NCBI RefSeq assembly: GCF_902652685.1
Contig: NZ_CACRUY010000008.1
Location: forward strand, 62,001 to 126,000
DNA: 64,000 bases
Source of the DNA: Mycobacterium sp. Marseille-P9652
Lineage (GTDB): Bacteria; Actinomycetota; Actinomycetes; Mycobacteriales; Mycobacteriaceae
Direction: 5' to 3'
Of the stretch, positions 19,330 to 27,909 are shown piece after piece. The notes beneath the pieces were generated by a model. The model was not told where the DNA came from. It was given only the letters and a program-made list of their open reading frames with translations, and searched no databases. The stretch's first letter is position 1; each line of letters begins with the position of its first letter. The translations under genes were made by a program, and so were the position numbers.

Positions 19330-20436
19330 TCACGGGCCCGTTGTGAGCACCTCGGCGCCGCCGTCGGTGATGTGGACGGTGTCGCGGCGAAAGACCGCGC
19401 CCACGCCCCCTTCCCACACGTAGGCCGTGACCGCGAGCACCATCCCGGGCTCCAACCGGTTGTCTTCGTCCGCCGCCGAGAGCGATTCGGAGACCACCGG
19501 TGGATCGAAGCCGAGTCCAAGTCCGTGCGCGACCGGCATGGGCGGTAGCGGCTCACCGGCGGACTCGTAGGCGGCGAGCAACCCGGCAGAGGAAGCACCC
19601 GGACGGCAGGCCGTAATCAGCCTGTCCCACAACGCGTCCGAACGCGCGAAGAGCCCGTGGCCGTCGGCCGCGTCGCCCGCCGGGCGGGTGCGGCCCACTT
19701 CGGCGACATAGCCGTTCGCCAGCGCGCCGGCGGCTAAGACCACGAGATCACCGGAAGCCACGTCACCCGTGCCCCCGGCGCGCCGCCAGGGGTGCTGCCG
19801 GGACGTCACCCACGCCGCGTCCTGAGTGGCCGGCGTGCTCACGCCGCCCGCGGCCATGGCGCCCATCATCGCGGCCGCCAACGCGCGCTCCGACACACCC
19901 GGCCGGAGTTCGGCTGCGGCCGCGGCTATTCCGCGTTCGGCCACGCTAACCGCGAGGCCCATCGCGTCGATCTCGTCCGGCGTCTTGATGCGTCGTGCGG
20001 CACGCATCGCCGGCTCGGCGTCCACGATCTCGGCATGGGGAAAGGCCTCGGGCAGCAGCGCGGCGAAGGTCGGCGTGATCGCGTCCGTTCCGACCCTGCG
20101 GGCCGTCTCGGCACCGTCGATCTTTTTCAGCACATCGATGAGAGTCATTGGGTTCCAGGCCAGCCCGTAGAGCCGCTCGCGCCCGATCTCGTCGGGGACA
20201 CCCTCGTCGTCGGTGCTGTTGAGGTAGATATCGCCTGTCGCGCGCACCACGACGCAGACCGGGCCGAACGGCCGCGTCCCGGCGATCCACAGCTGGGGCG
20301 CGCCGGTGACGTAACGGACGTTGGCCTGCCGGCCCAGCACCAGGACGTCGAGGTCGTGCGCCTCCATTTGCGCGAGCGCGCGCGCCCGGCGCCCCGTGCG
20401 CAGCGGCCGCGGGTCGGGCGTGACCTCAGTCGCCAT
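19330..20436 (-). CDS. M24-fold (Xaa-Pro peptidase-like) protein with degenerate metal site
   Basis: This creatinase/aminopeptidase-fold protein of 368 residues has an N-terminal domain at about 1-120 and a pita-bread domain after it. The positions that normally hold the two metal Asp residues read VVLAAGALANGYVAEVGRT, so the first Asp is lost and the second is replaced. The HGLG loop remains, but the two Glu ligands are also altered (LAVTAYVWEGG and FRRDTVHIT). It is therefore probably not a dinuclear metallopeptidase. It overlaps the preceding M24 gene by 11 bases and may form a heteromer with it. Confidence 0.8.
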   Translation of the reverse strand: MATEVTPDPRPLRTGRRARALAQMEAHDLDVLVLGRQANVRYVTGAPQLWIAGTRPFGPVCVVVRATGDIYLNSTDDEGVPDEIGRERLYGLAWNPMTLIDVLKKIDGAETARRVGTDAITPTFAALLPEAFPHAEIVDAEPAMRAARRIKTPDEIDAMGLAVSVAERGIAAAAAELRPGVSERALAAAMMGAMAAGGVSTPATQDAAWVTSRQHPWRRAGGTGDVASGDLVVLAAGALANGYVAEVGRTRPAGDAADGHGLFARSDALWDRLITACRPGASSAGLLAAYESAGEPLPPMPVAHGLGLGFDPPVVSESLSAADEDNRLEPGMVLAVTAYVWEGGVGAVFRRDTVHITDGGAEVLTTGP

Positions 20437-21667
20437 AGGGGGTGTACGGGTAGTCGGTGATCGGCGTGTAGCCGCCCTCGGTGATGACGACGATCTCCTC
20501 GCTCCGGTAGCCGCCCGTTCCGTCCTCCCAGACCACCGGCTCCAGCACCAGCACCGTGCCGTCGGGGAGGACGAAATTGTCGTCGAACTCCTCACCGAGG
20601 TCGGTCCCGATCATGGGCGCCTCGGCCGGATACGTGCCGATGCCATGGCCCAGATAAAAGTGGGGCAGCCAGGGTTTGCGCCCGCCGTTCGCGGCGATGG
20701 CTGCGCGCGCCAGATCACCCGACGTGGCGCCGGCCTTCGTCACCGCAAGCACCGCATCCAGGATCGCCCGCCACTGCCGGAACTGGTCCTGCTGGCGCGG
20801 CGAGGGCCGGTCGCCGACCAGCCAGGTCCGCCCGAAGTCGGAACAATATCCGGCGTAGGTGATGCTGATGTCGGTCCACAGCACGTCGCCGGCGGCAAGC
20901 TCACGCCCGGAGGGCAGCAACGGCAGCGCGAGGTCGCCATGGGTCGTCCACACCCCCGCCTCCCGCGAAGCGGGCATGACCTGCCAGATCGCCTCCAGCA
21001 TGTTGGTGGTCGCCCCCAATTCGAAGGCGCGGCGCACGAGCGTCGCCGACAAATCGGTCTGCCGCACGCCCGGCGCCAGCGCCTTCTGCACGTCGGCCAT
21101 GGCCGCTTCGGTGATGCGGCAGGCGCGACGCAGGCAGGAGAGCTCGTCGCGCGTCTTGACCAGTTGCGCGGCCGCCACCACGATCGCGGCGTCGGACGGG
21201 GCTCCGGACGGGAACAGGGTGGCCGCCGACCGTCGCATGGCCCCGGTCAGTTCGTCGACCGCGACCGATGCGCCGCGCGGGATCAGGTCGGCCAGCTGCC
21301 GCGCGAAATCCGCTATGCCACAATCGAATTCGAGATAGACGGGGCCGTGCACGTGGTCAGCGGGCACCGGCGGATCCGCGGCCGCCCCGCTGCGGAACGG
21401 CATGAACAGATGGGGGTGTTCATCGTCGGCCAGCACGACCGCCACCGGGCGCTCCACGTGTGACAGGCCGGCGTCCAGCAACGGCCAGCTGGCGCCCGTC
21501 GCGTAGCCGACGTAGCCGTTCATCGACAGGATCAGCGCGTCGACGCCGTGCTCGGCCATCGCACCGCGCAGCCGCGCGCCGACCTCGGAACGCATCCGCG
21601 CCCAGTCGGGCTCGTCCGGGATGTCGATGAGCGAGCCGCGGGCACTGAGGGAGCCATGGGCCGACAT
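20426..21667 (-). CDS. M24 family metallopeptidase (Xaa-Pro aminopeptidase-like)
   Basis: This pita-bread peptidase-fold protein has 413 residues and a complete ligand set: Asp in LWTDISITY, Asp in CSDFGRTW, His in GHGIGTYP, Glu in LEPVVWED and Glu in YRSEEIVV. Relatives are prolidases, aminopeptidases P and creatinase-type hydrolases. The ATG at 21667 has a GAGGGGG site upstream; a GTG at 21673 is possible. The gene starts 10 bases after the P450 stop and overlaps the second M24 gene, so all are one operon. The link with a P450 suggests hydrolysis of a small amide or C-N bond rather than general peptide turnover. Confidence 0.87.
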   Translation of the reverse strand: MSAHGSLSARGSLIDIPDEPDWARMRSEVGARLRGAMAEHGVDALILSMNGYVGYATGASWPLLDAGLSHVERPVAVVLADDEHPHLFMPFRSGAAADPPVPADHVHGPVYLEFDCGIADFARQLADLIPRGASVAVDELTGAMRRSAATLFPSGAPSDAAIVVAAAQLVKTRDELSCLRRACRITEAAMADVQKALAPGVRQTDLSATLVRRAFELGATTNMLEAIWQVMPASREAGVWTTHGDLALPLLPSGRELAAGDVLWTDISITYAGYCSDFGRTWLVGDRPSPRQQDQFRQWRAILDAVLAVTKAGATSGDLARAAIAANGGRKPWLPHFYLGHGIGTYPAEAPMIGTDLGEEFDDNFVLPDGTVLVLEPVVWEDGTGGYRSEEIVVITEGGYTPITDYPYTPYGD

Positions 21668-21677
21668 CTTCACCCCC

Positions 21678-22907
21678 TCACCATGTCACGGGCAGCTCGT
21701 ACACACCGTAGGCCAACGAATCGTGTTTGAACGGAAGCTCCTCGACCGGCACCGCCAGCCGCAGCGTCGGGATCCGGCGGAACAGAGTGGGCAGGACGAT
21801 CTGCAGTTCCATCCGGGCCAGCTGCTGACCCACACACTGGTGGCGGCCATACCCGAATCCGACATGCGGTCCGTCGTCGCGCCGCAGGTCCAACCGTTCG
21901 GGCTCCGGGAACTGGCGCGCATCCCAATTGGCCGGGGCGACGTCGAGGATGATGCCCTCGCCCGCGCGGATCGTCTCGCCGCCGACCTCGATGTCCTCGA
22001 CTGCGATGCGGCGCTGGCCGGTCTGGATGATGCTGAGATACCGAATCAGCTCCTCGACCGCGACCGCGACCGCCTTCGGGTCGTCGGCGTCGCGCAGAAA
22101 GGCGAGCTGCTCGGGATGGTCGAGCAGCGCCGCGACGCTGAGGCTGATCATGTTCGCGGTCGTCTCGTGGCCGGCGATGAGCACGCCGGTGGCCAACTGG
22201 GCCGCCTCCCGGACGCTCAGCTCCTCGGCGTTGACGCGCTCGGCGAGGTCGGACACCAAGTCCTCCGAGGGACCGCCCATCTTGGCCCGCACGAGGTTGG
22301 CGAGGTACTTGGCCAGCGAGGCGGCGCCCTGCGCGGTGTCCTCGGCGGTCGCGTATCGCCCCATGCCGCGCTGGGCCTGTTGCTGGAAGAACTCGGCGTC
22401 CTCGTACGGCACACCCAGCAGCTCGCTGATCACCAGCGACGGCACGGGCAGCGCCAGCGTGCTGACGATGTCGCCCGGTTTCGGGCCGGCCAGCAGCGCG
22501 TCGATGTGGTCGTCGGTGATCTTCTGGACCGCGGGGCGCAGCGCCTCCACCCGCTTGAACGTGAACGGCTTGGACAACATCCGGCGGAAGCGGGTGTGCT
22601 CCTCGGCGTCGGAGGTGAACACCGAGCGCGGGCGCGTGTGCACCGTCGCGAGCATTCCCTCGTTCCAGTGCGGGTAGCCGGGCAGCCGGTCGTCGACGCT
22701 GGCGCGCGAGTCGGCGAACAACGCGCGGATCGCGTCGTATCCGTGAATCAGCCAGGGCGTGCTGCCGTCCCAGATCCGCACCCTGCTCAACTGACGGGTT
22801 TGATTGAGCGCCAACGATTGTGGCGGCGGGGCAAACGGGCATCCCGGCGCCCGCGTCATCGGGAATTCCGGGACGCCGGTCTCATCAGCCGTGAACGTGT
22901 CGGTCAT
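21678..22907 (-). CDS. Cytochrome P450
   Basis: This P450 of 409 residues resembles the CYP105 group. The I-helix is LIAGHETTAN, the ExxR is EELIRYL, and the heme loop FGYGRHQCVG carries the cysteine ligand. The ATG at 22907 has a strong AAGGAGG site about 4 bases upstream and overlaps the end of the TetR gene by 23 bases, so the two are coupled. It leads into two M24-fold genes. No ferredoxin is encoded nearby, so electrons must come from a partner elsewhere. Confidence 0.92.
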   Translation of the reverse strand: MTDTFTADETGVPEFPMTRAPGCPFAPPPQSLALNQTRQLSRVRIWDGSTPWLIHGYDAIRALFADSRASVDDRLPGYPHWNEGMLATVHTRPRSVFTSDAEEHTRFRRMLSKPFTFKRVEALRPAVQKITDDHIDALLAGPKPGDIVSTLALPVPSLVISELLGVPYEDAEFFQQQAQRGMGRYATAEDTAQGAASLAKYLANLVRAKMGGPSEDLVSDLAERVNAEELSVREAAQLATGVLIAGHETTANMISLSVAALLDHPEQLAFLRDADDPKAVAVAVEELIRYLSIIQTGQRRIAVEDIEVGGETIRAGEGIILDVAPANWDARQFPEPERLDLRRDDGPHVGFGYGRHQCVGQQLARMELQIVLPTLFRRIPTLRLAVPVEELPFKHDSLAYGVYELPVTW

Positions 22908-23601
22908 CGTCCTCCTTGCTCGAACCCCAACCCGCCGGACCAACGTGCACCGGCGCGCGCCACAGCCCGACGATCGCGTCGATCAGGCCCTCCCCGGCGA
23001 CCGGCCAGGCCGACCGTGCTTGGGGGCCGTGTTCGGCCAGCGCCGCCTCGTGCTCGGCGCAGGTGTGCATGAGCAGGTTGCGGACCATCACGATGCGCTC
23101 GGCACGCACGCGCCGGGGCAGGTCCGGCAGGCAGCGGTTGATGCCGTCGATCGTGCGCACCAGGAGCGGCGAGGTGAGGGCGTCCCTGGTGACCACGTGC
23201 CGGTAGGTGGGGTCGGCCATCGCCTGGGCCGCGAACCGTGCATACCAGCTCGGCGTGCCGAGCGCGGCGAGGTGCTCGGTGAGCGGGCGCACCAACGCGC
23301 CCACCCAGTCGCGAAGCTCGGCCGAATCGCCGATGCCGTCGAGCATCTGCGTCCGCAGTTCCTCGATGGGCGCCCGGTGCTTGCTCTCGATCGCCCGCAG
23401 CAGGTCCGTTCGGGTGCCGAAGTGGTAGCAGGCGGCGGCGTTGTTGCCCTGCCCGGCCGCCTCGCTGATCTGCCGATTGGACACGGCGTACATGCCGCGC
23501 TCCGCGAACAACACCTCCGCGGCCGACAGGATCGCCTCTCGCGTGTTCATCGACCTGGGGGAACGCGCCAGCCGCTCGGCGGTCATCGTCTCAGTGAACA
23601 C
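22885..23601 (-). CDS. TetR family transcriptional regulator
   Basis: This 238-residue regulator has the HTH around REAILSAAEVLFAERG and NRQISEAAGQGNNAAACYHFGTR, followed by a C-terminal helical domain. It is the first gene of the TetR-P450-M24-M24 operon and overlaps the P450 start. An AT-rich inverted repeat lies 11-34 bases before its start codon, which suggests self-repression of the whole operon. An internal ATG at 23586 is an alternative start. Confidence 0.87.
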   Translation of the reverse strand: MFTETMTAERLARSPRSMNTREAILSAAEVLFAERGMYAVSNRQISEAAGQGNNAAACYHFGTRTDLLRAIESKHRAPIEELRTQMLDGIGDSAELRDWVGALVRPLTEHLAALGTPSWYARFAAQAMADPTYRHVVTRDALTSPLLVRTIDGINRCLPDLPRRVRAERIVMVRNLLMHTCAEHEAALAEHGPQARSAWPVAGEGLIDAIVGLWRAPVHVGPAGWGSSKEDDDRHVHG

Positions 23602-23611
23602 GGCCCTCCAT

Positions 23612-23635
23612 GTTAAATCAAGCAGTTTATTTAAC
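23612..23635. promoter_or_regulatory. Candidate TetR operator (AT-rich inverted repeat)
   Basis: GTTAAAT and ATTTAAC form a perfect 7-bp inverted repeat with a 10-base spacer. It stands out as AT-rich in a GC-rich region. It lies directly upstream of the TetR gene at 23601 and is the only promoter-like stretch for the operon. Binding by the adjacent TetR protein is inferred. Confidence 0.55.
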
Positions 23636-23714
23636 TCACATGCCCGCGCGCCCCGTCACCGGCCGTTCACCGGCCCGACGCCCCGGGTCCAGCGGCGCGG
23701 CTTAGGGTCTCGCC

Positions 23715-24242
23715 ATGAATCCGCTGCAACGCCTGGCGCGCAACCCGACGGCCTACCGCCTGCTGGTTCTCGACCGGCACCGCATCGCCGAAAGCCTCGA
23801 GGAAGTGATCCGGTTCGTCACCACCGGCCGGGCCGGCGTCCTGGACCTGTTCGGCGTGCCGAACGTTCGCATCGTCACCTCGGGCCGCAAGACGGGCCTC
23901 GCGCGCACGGCGACGGTGCAATACGTGCCGATGCCCGACGGACTGGTGGTGGTCGCCTCGAACTGGGGCCGCGAGCGTCACCCGTCGTGGTCGGCGAATC
24001 TCCTGGCGAGCGAGCGGGTCACGGTGCGCGAGCGCGGCCACCGCTTCGTAGCCAAGGTCCGGTTGCTCAACGGGGCCGAACGAGACCGGGCCTGGGCGAC
24101 CGTCGTGGCGCAGTGGCCGAACTATCGGGTCGCTCAGGAGCGCGCCGGCACCCGCCGGTTCCGGTTGTTCCTCCTGACGCCGACGCCCGCCCAGGACGCT
24201 CCGTCGAGCGGCCTGCCCGCGGGCGCCGCGACGGCGCCCTAA
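23715..24242 (+). CDS. Ddn-family deazaflavin (F420)-dependent nitroreductase-like protein
   Basis: This small beta-barrel protein of 175 residues belongs to the DUF385/Ddn group. Family marks are VRIVTSGRKTGLARTATV and LVVVASNWGRERHPSWSANLLA, the segments that line the F420 and substrate site. Relatives use F420H2 to reduce quinones, nitro compounds or similar. The ATG at 23715 begins a family-like N-terminus. It is divergent from the TetR operon and its stop overlaps that of the convergent DUF2231 gene by 3 bases. Confidence 0.85.
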   Translation: MNPLQRLARNPTAYRLLVLDRHRIAESLEEVIRFVTTGRAGVLDLFGVPNVRIVTSGRKTGLARTATVQYVPMPDGLVVVASNWGRERHPSWSANLLASERVTVRERGHRFVAKVRLLNGAERDRAWATVVAQWPNYRVAQERAGTRRFRLFLLTPTPAQDAPSSGLPAGAATAP

Positions 24243-24736
24243 CCCCCCGGGTGCGCCTTCTTCAGGTGCTCGATCTCGCCGCCCCAGACGGATTGGGCGC
24301 CGGCGTCACCGACCCGGTAGATCTGGACCGTCGAGGCGATGCCGACGGCGAGCGTCAGTATCCCGACCGCGACATTGATTGCGGTGCGCCGGCTTTCGAA
24401 CCGGCCTTCGGTGAAGCGCAGGACGACCAATCCGATCGCGATCAACAGCAGCGCCCCGGAGAAATAGATCATCGCCTGGCCGCGCTCGGCATGCTCTTGC
24501 AGGATGGGGCTGGGCTTGGCCCTCAGGTCGTAGAGCCATTCGCCGGCGTCGATCGTGATCGGCGTCAGAACCATGTTCGCCACGGCCAGGAGCAACGTCA
24601 GCCATAGCAGCTGACCGCGCCGGGCGGCGGGCCAGAAGCCGCACACGACCTCCAGCAACGCGGTGAGTGGTACGAGCACCACGATGAAATGCAGAAACAG
24701 GGCATGGGCCGGCAGCCCGCCGATGACGGTCATCAC
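24239..24736 (-). CDS. DUF2231-type four-helix membrane protein
   Basis: This integral membrane protein has 165 residues and four predicted helices, at about 11-33, 42-62, 88-108 and 120-140. The N-terminal GLPAHALFLHFIVVLVP, with spaced His residues, and the periplasmic RAKPSPILQEHAERGQ segment, also with His, are typical of DUF2231. That family is often found with cytochromes and has been suggested to bind heme or act as a redox membrane unit. The function here is unknown. It converges on the Ddn-like gene. Confidence 0.75.
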   Translation of the reverse strand: MMTVIGGLPAHALFLHFIVVLVPLTALLEVVCGFWPAARRGQLLWLTLLLAVANMVLTPITIDAGEWLYDLRAKPSPILQEHAERGQAMIYFSGALLLIAIGLVVLRFTEGRFESRRTAINVAVGILTLAVGIASTVQIYRVGDAGAQSVWGGEIEHLKKAHPGG

Positions 24737-24794
24737 ACTCCTCGGCTGGTGGTGGTTGAGGCTCGATCCAGGTTGGTCCGGCGACGACGCCGGC

Positions 24795-25430
24795 CTAGCT
24801 ACCCAGCCCCTTCTTGATGGCCGCGTCTTGCTTCTGGCCGACGTCGGTGACGAAGTCCGGCGGCGCGAGCATGTCCTTGGGGCCGTCGAACTCCAGCGTG
24901 ACGAACGCCCTGCCCTCGGTGAAGAGCAGCAGCGTCACACCCTTGGAACCATCCGGTGAATTGCCCAGCAGCGTCGTCCCACCGGCGCCCACGGAGGACG
25001 GCTGGGTCGTCGGGTTCTTGATGGCATTGGACTGCCCGCTCTTGGCACTGTTCAGGGCGTTGGTGGCCGCACCGGGGTCCGCGAGCACCTGAATGGTGTC
25101 CTTGATGATGCGACTGCCGTCGTCGTTGCTGAACGTGGTCGCGACGCCCGGTTGCCCGTTGGGGTTGGCGGTCGGCGGGGCGCCCGTGAACGGGATCGGT
25201 GCATCGATGTCGGACGCCTGGATCAGCAGCCCGGTGTAGTCGTTCGGCTGTGCCGACCCCGGCGCCGACGTCGACGCCGAGGTTGACGCCGACGGCGCTG
25301 ACGTGCCGCTGCTCGACGATCCTGGCGTCGACGGCGTTCCCGTCTTCTTGCTGTCGCATCCGGCCAGCGAGCCGGTCAGGGCCGCCCCCGCCACCACGCC
25401 CGCGACCACGAGCTGAGAAAGTTTCGTCAC
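24795..25430 (-). CDS. Putative lipoprotein
   Basis: This 211-residue exported protein starts at GTG 25430, which has a GGGAG site about 7 bases upstream. The signal peptide is followed by the lipobox LAGC, so the mature N-terminus should be lipidated. A Ser/Thr/Gly/Pro-rich linker of about 35 residues then leads to a folded domain of about 140 residues with no cysteines. Composition and layout resemble mycobacterial Lpp/Lpq lipoproteins, but I cannot name the family. It lies downstream of the sigma-factor gene on the same strand with a 105-base gap. Confidence 0.75.
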   Translation of the reverse strand: MTKLSQLVVAGVVAGAALTGSLAGCDSKKTGTPSTPGSSSSGTSAPSASTSASTSAPGSAQPNDYTGLLIQASDIDAPIPFTGAPPTANPNGQPGVATTFSNDDGSRIIKDTIQVLADPGAATNALNSAKSGQSNAIKNPTTQPSSVGAGGTTLLGNSPDGSKGVTLLLFTEGRAFVTLEFDGPKDMLAPPDFVTDVGQKQDAAIKKGLGS

Positions 25431-25535
25431 ACCGCGCTCCCGTCCAGGTCCTTGAAGGCGACACGTCCGAATGGCACAGTACATCTCCGCTGTGCCCGAG
25501 CGTGCCGGGGAAGGGCCCGGCCGGGAACGGGTGCG

Positions 25536-26360
25536 CTATTCGAGGCGGTCCCGCAGGCAACGCAGGGTGCTCGCCAGGATGCGCGAGACCTGCATCTGTG
25601 ACACGCCGATTCGTTCGGCGATCTGGCTCTGCGTCATCGATTCGAAGAATCGCATGCGCAGGACGTCGCGTTCGCGCTGCGGCAGCCCGTCCACCAGCAC
25701 GCGCACCGCCTCCCGGTTGGTGATGTGCTCGATCTGCGGGTCGACCTCGCCCACCGCGTCGGCGACCAGCCGGGGCGTTCCCGAACTATCGGCCCCCATG
25801 GGGGCATCGAGGGAGTCGAGGCGGTACGCGTCGCCGGCGACGAGGCATTCGATGATCTCCTCGCGCGGGACCTCCAGCACCTCGGACAACTCACCCGCGG
25901 TGGGTGCGCGCCCCAGCTTCTGAGCCAGCTCCGATGTCGTGCGGCTGATCTGCACGTGAAGCTCCCGCAACCGGCGGGGTACGCGCATGCCCCAGCTGTA
26001 GTCGCGGAAGTAACGGCGGACTTCACCCATCATGGTGGGAACGGCGAACCCGATGAAGCTGGGCCCCTTGTCGGGGTCGAACCGGTTGACCGCGTTCATC
26101 AGTCCTACGCGCGCCACCTGGGTCAGGTCGTCGTGACCTTCCCCGCGGCGCGCGAAATGGCTGGCCACATGGTCGGCCAGGGGCAGGCACCGGGACACGA
26201 TTCGCTCCCGTTGTCTGCTGTACTCGTGCGATTCGGCCGGCATTGTGCGCAGCGCCACGAACATCTCGACAACGTCGTCATAGGAATCGTCCGAGTGCGA
26301 ACTGGCGGGCCGGGCGGTTGCCGGCTTAATCACTACGTCTTTGGTCATTACGTCGGTCAT
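25536..26360 (-). CDS. RNA polymerase sigma factor, SigF/SigB type (group 3)
   Basis: This is a 274-residue sigma-70 family protein. Region 2 shows RCLPLADHVASHF and DDLTQVARVGLMNAVNRFD, region 3 follows MGEVRRYFRDYSW and VPRRLRELH, and region 4 ends in SQSQIAERIGVSQMQVSRIL-like sequence. It closely resembles mycobacterial SigF, but no anti-sigma (RsbW) or anti-anti-sigma gene lies next to it, so it is probably a SigF paralogue. The ATG at 26360 has AAGGAGG about 11 bases upstream; longer starts give an atypical N-terminus. It probably directs a stress or stationary-phase regulon. Confidence 0.85.
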   Translation of the reverse strand: MTDVMTKDVVIKPATARPASSHSDDSYDDVVEMFVALRTMPAESHEYSRQRERIVSRCLPLADHVASHFARRGEGHDDLTQVARVGLMNAVNRFDPDKGPSFIGFAVPTMMGEVRRYFRDYSWGMRVPRRLRELHVQISRTTSELAQKLGRAPTAGELSEVLEVPREEIIECLVAGDAYRLDSLDAPMGADSSGTPRLVADAVGEVDPQIEHITNREAVRVLVDGLPQRERDVLRMRFFESMTQSQIAERIGVSQMQVSRILASTLRCLRDRLE

Positions 26361-26956
26361 CGGCTCAAGCGCCTCCTTGGGTCCCGACGCGTCACGAAAA
26401 CATTGGCGCGCAAACAAAATCGCATCACTGCACACATCCATCGAGGTCGTGTGCAGCGACGTAGCGCGGGTATTCGCCGTCGCCACCACTGCACCCGTAA
26501 CGTGAGGTCGGGTCGGGTTTCAGCCACACACCAACGAGGGGTGACTTCGGGTGATTTGCCGGAGCCATTCCAAGCCCAGCAGCCGTGCGGCTGGCTGGCC
26601 GCTTTGAGCTAAACGGCGAAGAGTCCTCATCGGACTTCACTGGTGACTATACGCCTGATCTGGTGATGTCGCGAAGGCTAGGGCGTCACGGACTCTTCCC
26701 AGTTCAGCCAAGGAGATTCGGGCAAACATAAGCATTAATACTTAAGAATCTGAAGTGCCTGTTCGAGGTCGATTCCCGCTCCGGGACCGCAGATCCGGAG
26801 CGCTCCGGCAAAGGCGACAAGCCCGACGAAGATGCCGGTTTTCATTTAACCGGGCGCTGGGTACTGTCGGCTGATGCCACCGACCCCCGTCGCGCCTTCC
26901 CGGGTGAACCCTTCTCGGAAGGCGCTGTCGTACAAGACGTTTGGAGAGATGTGTCG
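26361..26956. promoter_or_regulatory. 596-base divergent intergenic region
   Basis: This gap lies between the minus-strand sigma factor and the plus-strand SDR. I find no convincing coding sequence. An AT-rich patch at about 26724-26755 is a likely promoter area. CCGGAGCGCTCCGG at 26795-26808 is a perfect 14-base palindrome, and CGCTCCGG also occurs once 24 bases earlier. The last 150 bases before the SDR have no clear elements. Transcription starts cannot be set by eye. Confidence 0.35.
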
Positions 26957-27844
26957 ATGAATGGGCTGCTCGCCGGGCGAGGGGCGGTGGTATGCGGCGG
27001 CAGCCGGGGGATCGGACGCGCCGTCGCCGAACTGCTGTGCGCCCTCGGGGCGGGCGTGGTCGTCAACGGCCGTGACGAAAAGGCCGTGGAAGACACCGTC
27101 GCGGCGATCGCGGCGTCCGGGGGCAGTGTCACCGGACTCGCCGGCGCCGCGAACGACCAGCGCGTCGCCGAGGCCCTCGCCGACGCGTGTGTCGCCGCGT
27201 TCGGGGCGCTGGACATCCTCATCAATTGCGCCGGGGTGGCCGAGCCTCCCGGGTCGTCGATTCTGAGCATTTCGCCGCAGGACTTCGACAGTCTGATCGG
27301 CGCGCACCTGGGCACGACGTTTCAGACGAGCCGCGTCGCGGCGCGGCTCATGGCCGGGCAGGGGCGCGGGACGATCGTCAACAGCAGTTCCGTGGCGTTT
27401 CTCGGCGACTACGGCGGCACCGGCTACCCGGCGGGCAAAGGCGCCGTCAACGCGCTCACGATGGCGATCGCGGCGGAGCTCAAGGCTCATGGGGTGCGCG
27501 CCAACGTGGTGTGCCCCGGCGCGCGCACGCGGCTGTCCACCGGCGCTGAGTACGAGGCCCACATCGCCGATCTGCACCGGCGGGGCCTGCTGGACGAGGC
27601 GACGATGCGGGCGTCGCTGGACAGCGCGCCCGCGGCCTTCGCGGCGCCGACGTACGCCTACCTGGCGAGCGACCTGGCTCGCGACGTGACCGGGCAGGTG
27701 TTTGTCGCCGCCGGCGGCTTCGTCGGCCGGTTCGACCGGCCGACGCCGCGGGTGCTGGCCTACCGCGATCATCACCACGCCGGCCCGTGGTCGGTGGAGG
27801 AGTTGCACGAGATGATCGGCGGCCCGGTGGCGGGTCGGCCGTAA
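26957..27844 (+). CDS. SDR family oxidoreductase
   Basis: This short-chain dehydrogenase has 295 residues. The nucleotide loop is GGSRGIGR, followed by NCAG, the catalytic Ser of NSSSVAF, and Tyr and Lys in YPAGK. The C-terminus is about 30 residues longer than average and His-rich (YRDHHHAGPWSVEE), like SDRs fused to or evolved with hydroxyacyl-CoA dehydrogenase-type pathways. The ATG at 26957 is placed about 8 bases after GGAGAG; a GTG at 26951 is too close to that site. It stands alone, and the substrate is unknown. Confidence 0.85.
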   Translation: MNGLLAGRGAVVCGGSRGIGRAVAELLCALGAGVVVNGRDEKAVEDTVAAIAASGGSVTGLAGAANDQRVAEALADACVAAFGALDILINCAGVAEPPGSSILSISPQDFDSLIGAHLGTTFQTSRVAARLMAGQGRGTIVNSSSVAFLGDYGGTGYPAGKGAVNALTMAIAAELKAHGVRANVVCPGARTRLSTGAEYEAHIADLHRRGLLDEATMRASLDSAPAAFAAPTYAYLASDLARDVTGQVFVAAGGFVGRFDRPTPRVLAYRDHHHAGPWSVEELHEMIGGPVAGRP

Positions 27845-27909
27845 CGGTCGTGTTCGGCGGTCGCGCGGCCTACGCTATGGCTCGACCGCAGGGGGGACAG
27901 AAGGGAACG

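Noticed and set aside
26516-26546. SigF-type promoter (GGTTT, spacer, GGGTGA) in the gap after the sigma factor
   Set aside because: It points away from the sigma gene, the -10 part is imperfect and the next gene in that direction is over 400 bases away.
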